Positions 5,924 to 5,977 of a DNA stretch of 5,977 nt are shown here, in pieces. Under the pieces are notes generated by a model. The model searched no databases. It was not told the DNA's origin and was given only the letters and a program-made list of their open reading frames with translations. Origin of the DNA: Chloroflexota bacterium. GTDB taxonomy: Bacteria; Chloroflexota; Dehalococcoidia; Bin125. Position 1 is the stretch's first letter, and each line of letters starts with the position of its first letter. The translations under genes were made by a program, and so were the position numbers. The stretch is taken from assembly GCA_026705105.1 (NCBI GenBank), contig JAPPBK010000207.1, positions 1 through 5,977 of the forward strand, given 5' to 3'.

Positions 5924-5977
5924 GGCCTGTCAGGAATTTTGTGTATCGGGCGTGATCTGAGGGTCCGCGGCTGGGTG
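5924..5977 (+). mobile_element. Possible terminal end of an IS256-type insertion sequence, continuing beyond the window
   Basis: From about 5924 the sequence reads GGCCTGTCAGGAATTTTGTGTA and then GC-rich bases. An AT-rich core with TTTTGTGTA just inside a GG-start resembles, from memory, terminal inverted repeats of actinobacterial IS256-family elements. The transposase and the other end would lie to the right, outside the window. No direct repeat or mate repeat is visible here, so this is a resemblance only. Confidence 0.35.

Overview
The window looks like an accessory region of a high-GC Gram-positive, probably actinobacterial, chromosome. Hand-counted 60-base lines run from about 62 to 73 % GC in most genes. 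Non-ATG starts are common, and good Shine-Dalgarno sequences (GGGGAG, GGAGGAGG) precede several of them. No housekeeping gene, rRNA or tRNA is visible. No gene could be given a standard symbol.

Left part (1-2668, + strand): the 3' end of a large alpha-helical, HEAT-repeat-like protein whose start lies outside the window overlaps a 484-residue protein. The second protein ends in a clear PD-(D/E)XK-type nuclease domain (D384, E393-x-K395, Q414), preceded by a beta-rich, Ig-like stretch. The overlap means the two are co-translated, and I read them as a sensor/scaffold plus nuclease pair, the kind of pairing found in defence islands.

Middle (2669-4764, + strand): a small membrane-segment ORF with an uncertain start is followed by a stand-alone DUF4145-type protein with a four-cysteine zinc-ribbon-like N-terminus. 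Ten bases later comes a 337-residue protein with two membrane segments, a long coiled coil and an unrecognised C-terminal domain. That C-terminal part is encoded by DNA of only about 48 % GC. All of these run in the same direction as the nuclease gene and could be one transcription unit, although no promoter or terminator could be identified.

Right part (4767-5911, - strand): a short two-gene unit runs toward the first operon. It holds a roughly 97-residue unknown protein and then a 274-residue protein that also has two membrane segments, a coiled coil and a C-terminal domain. The start signals of the second gene sit inside the stop region of the first. The convergent genes are separated by only two bases. 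The last about 50 bases resemble the end of an IS256-type insertion sequence, which would mark the island edge.

If there is a new system here, the best candidates are the HEAT-like plus PD-(D/E)XK pair and the linked DUF4145 plus membrane-coiled-coil pair. The defence role is inferred from domains and gene order, not shown by the sequence.
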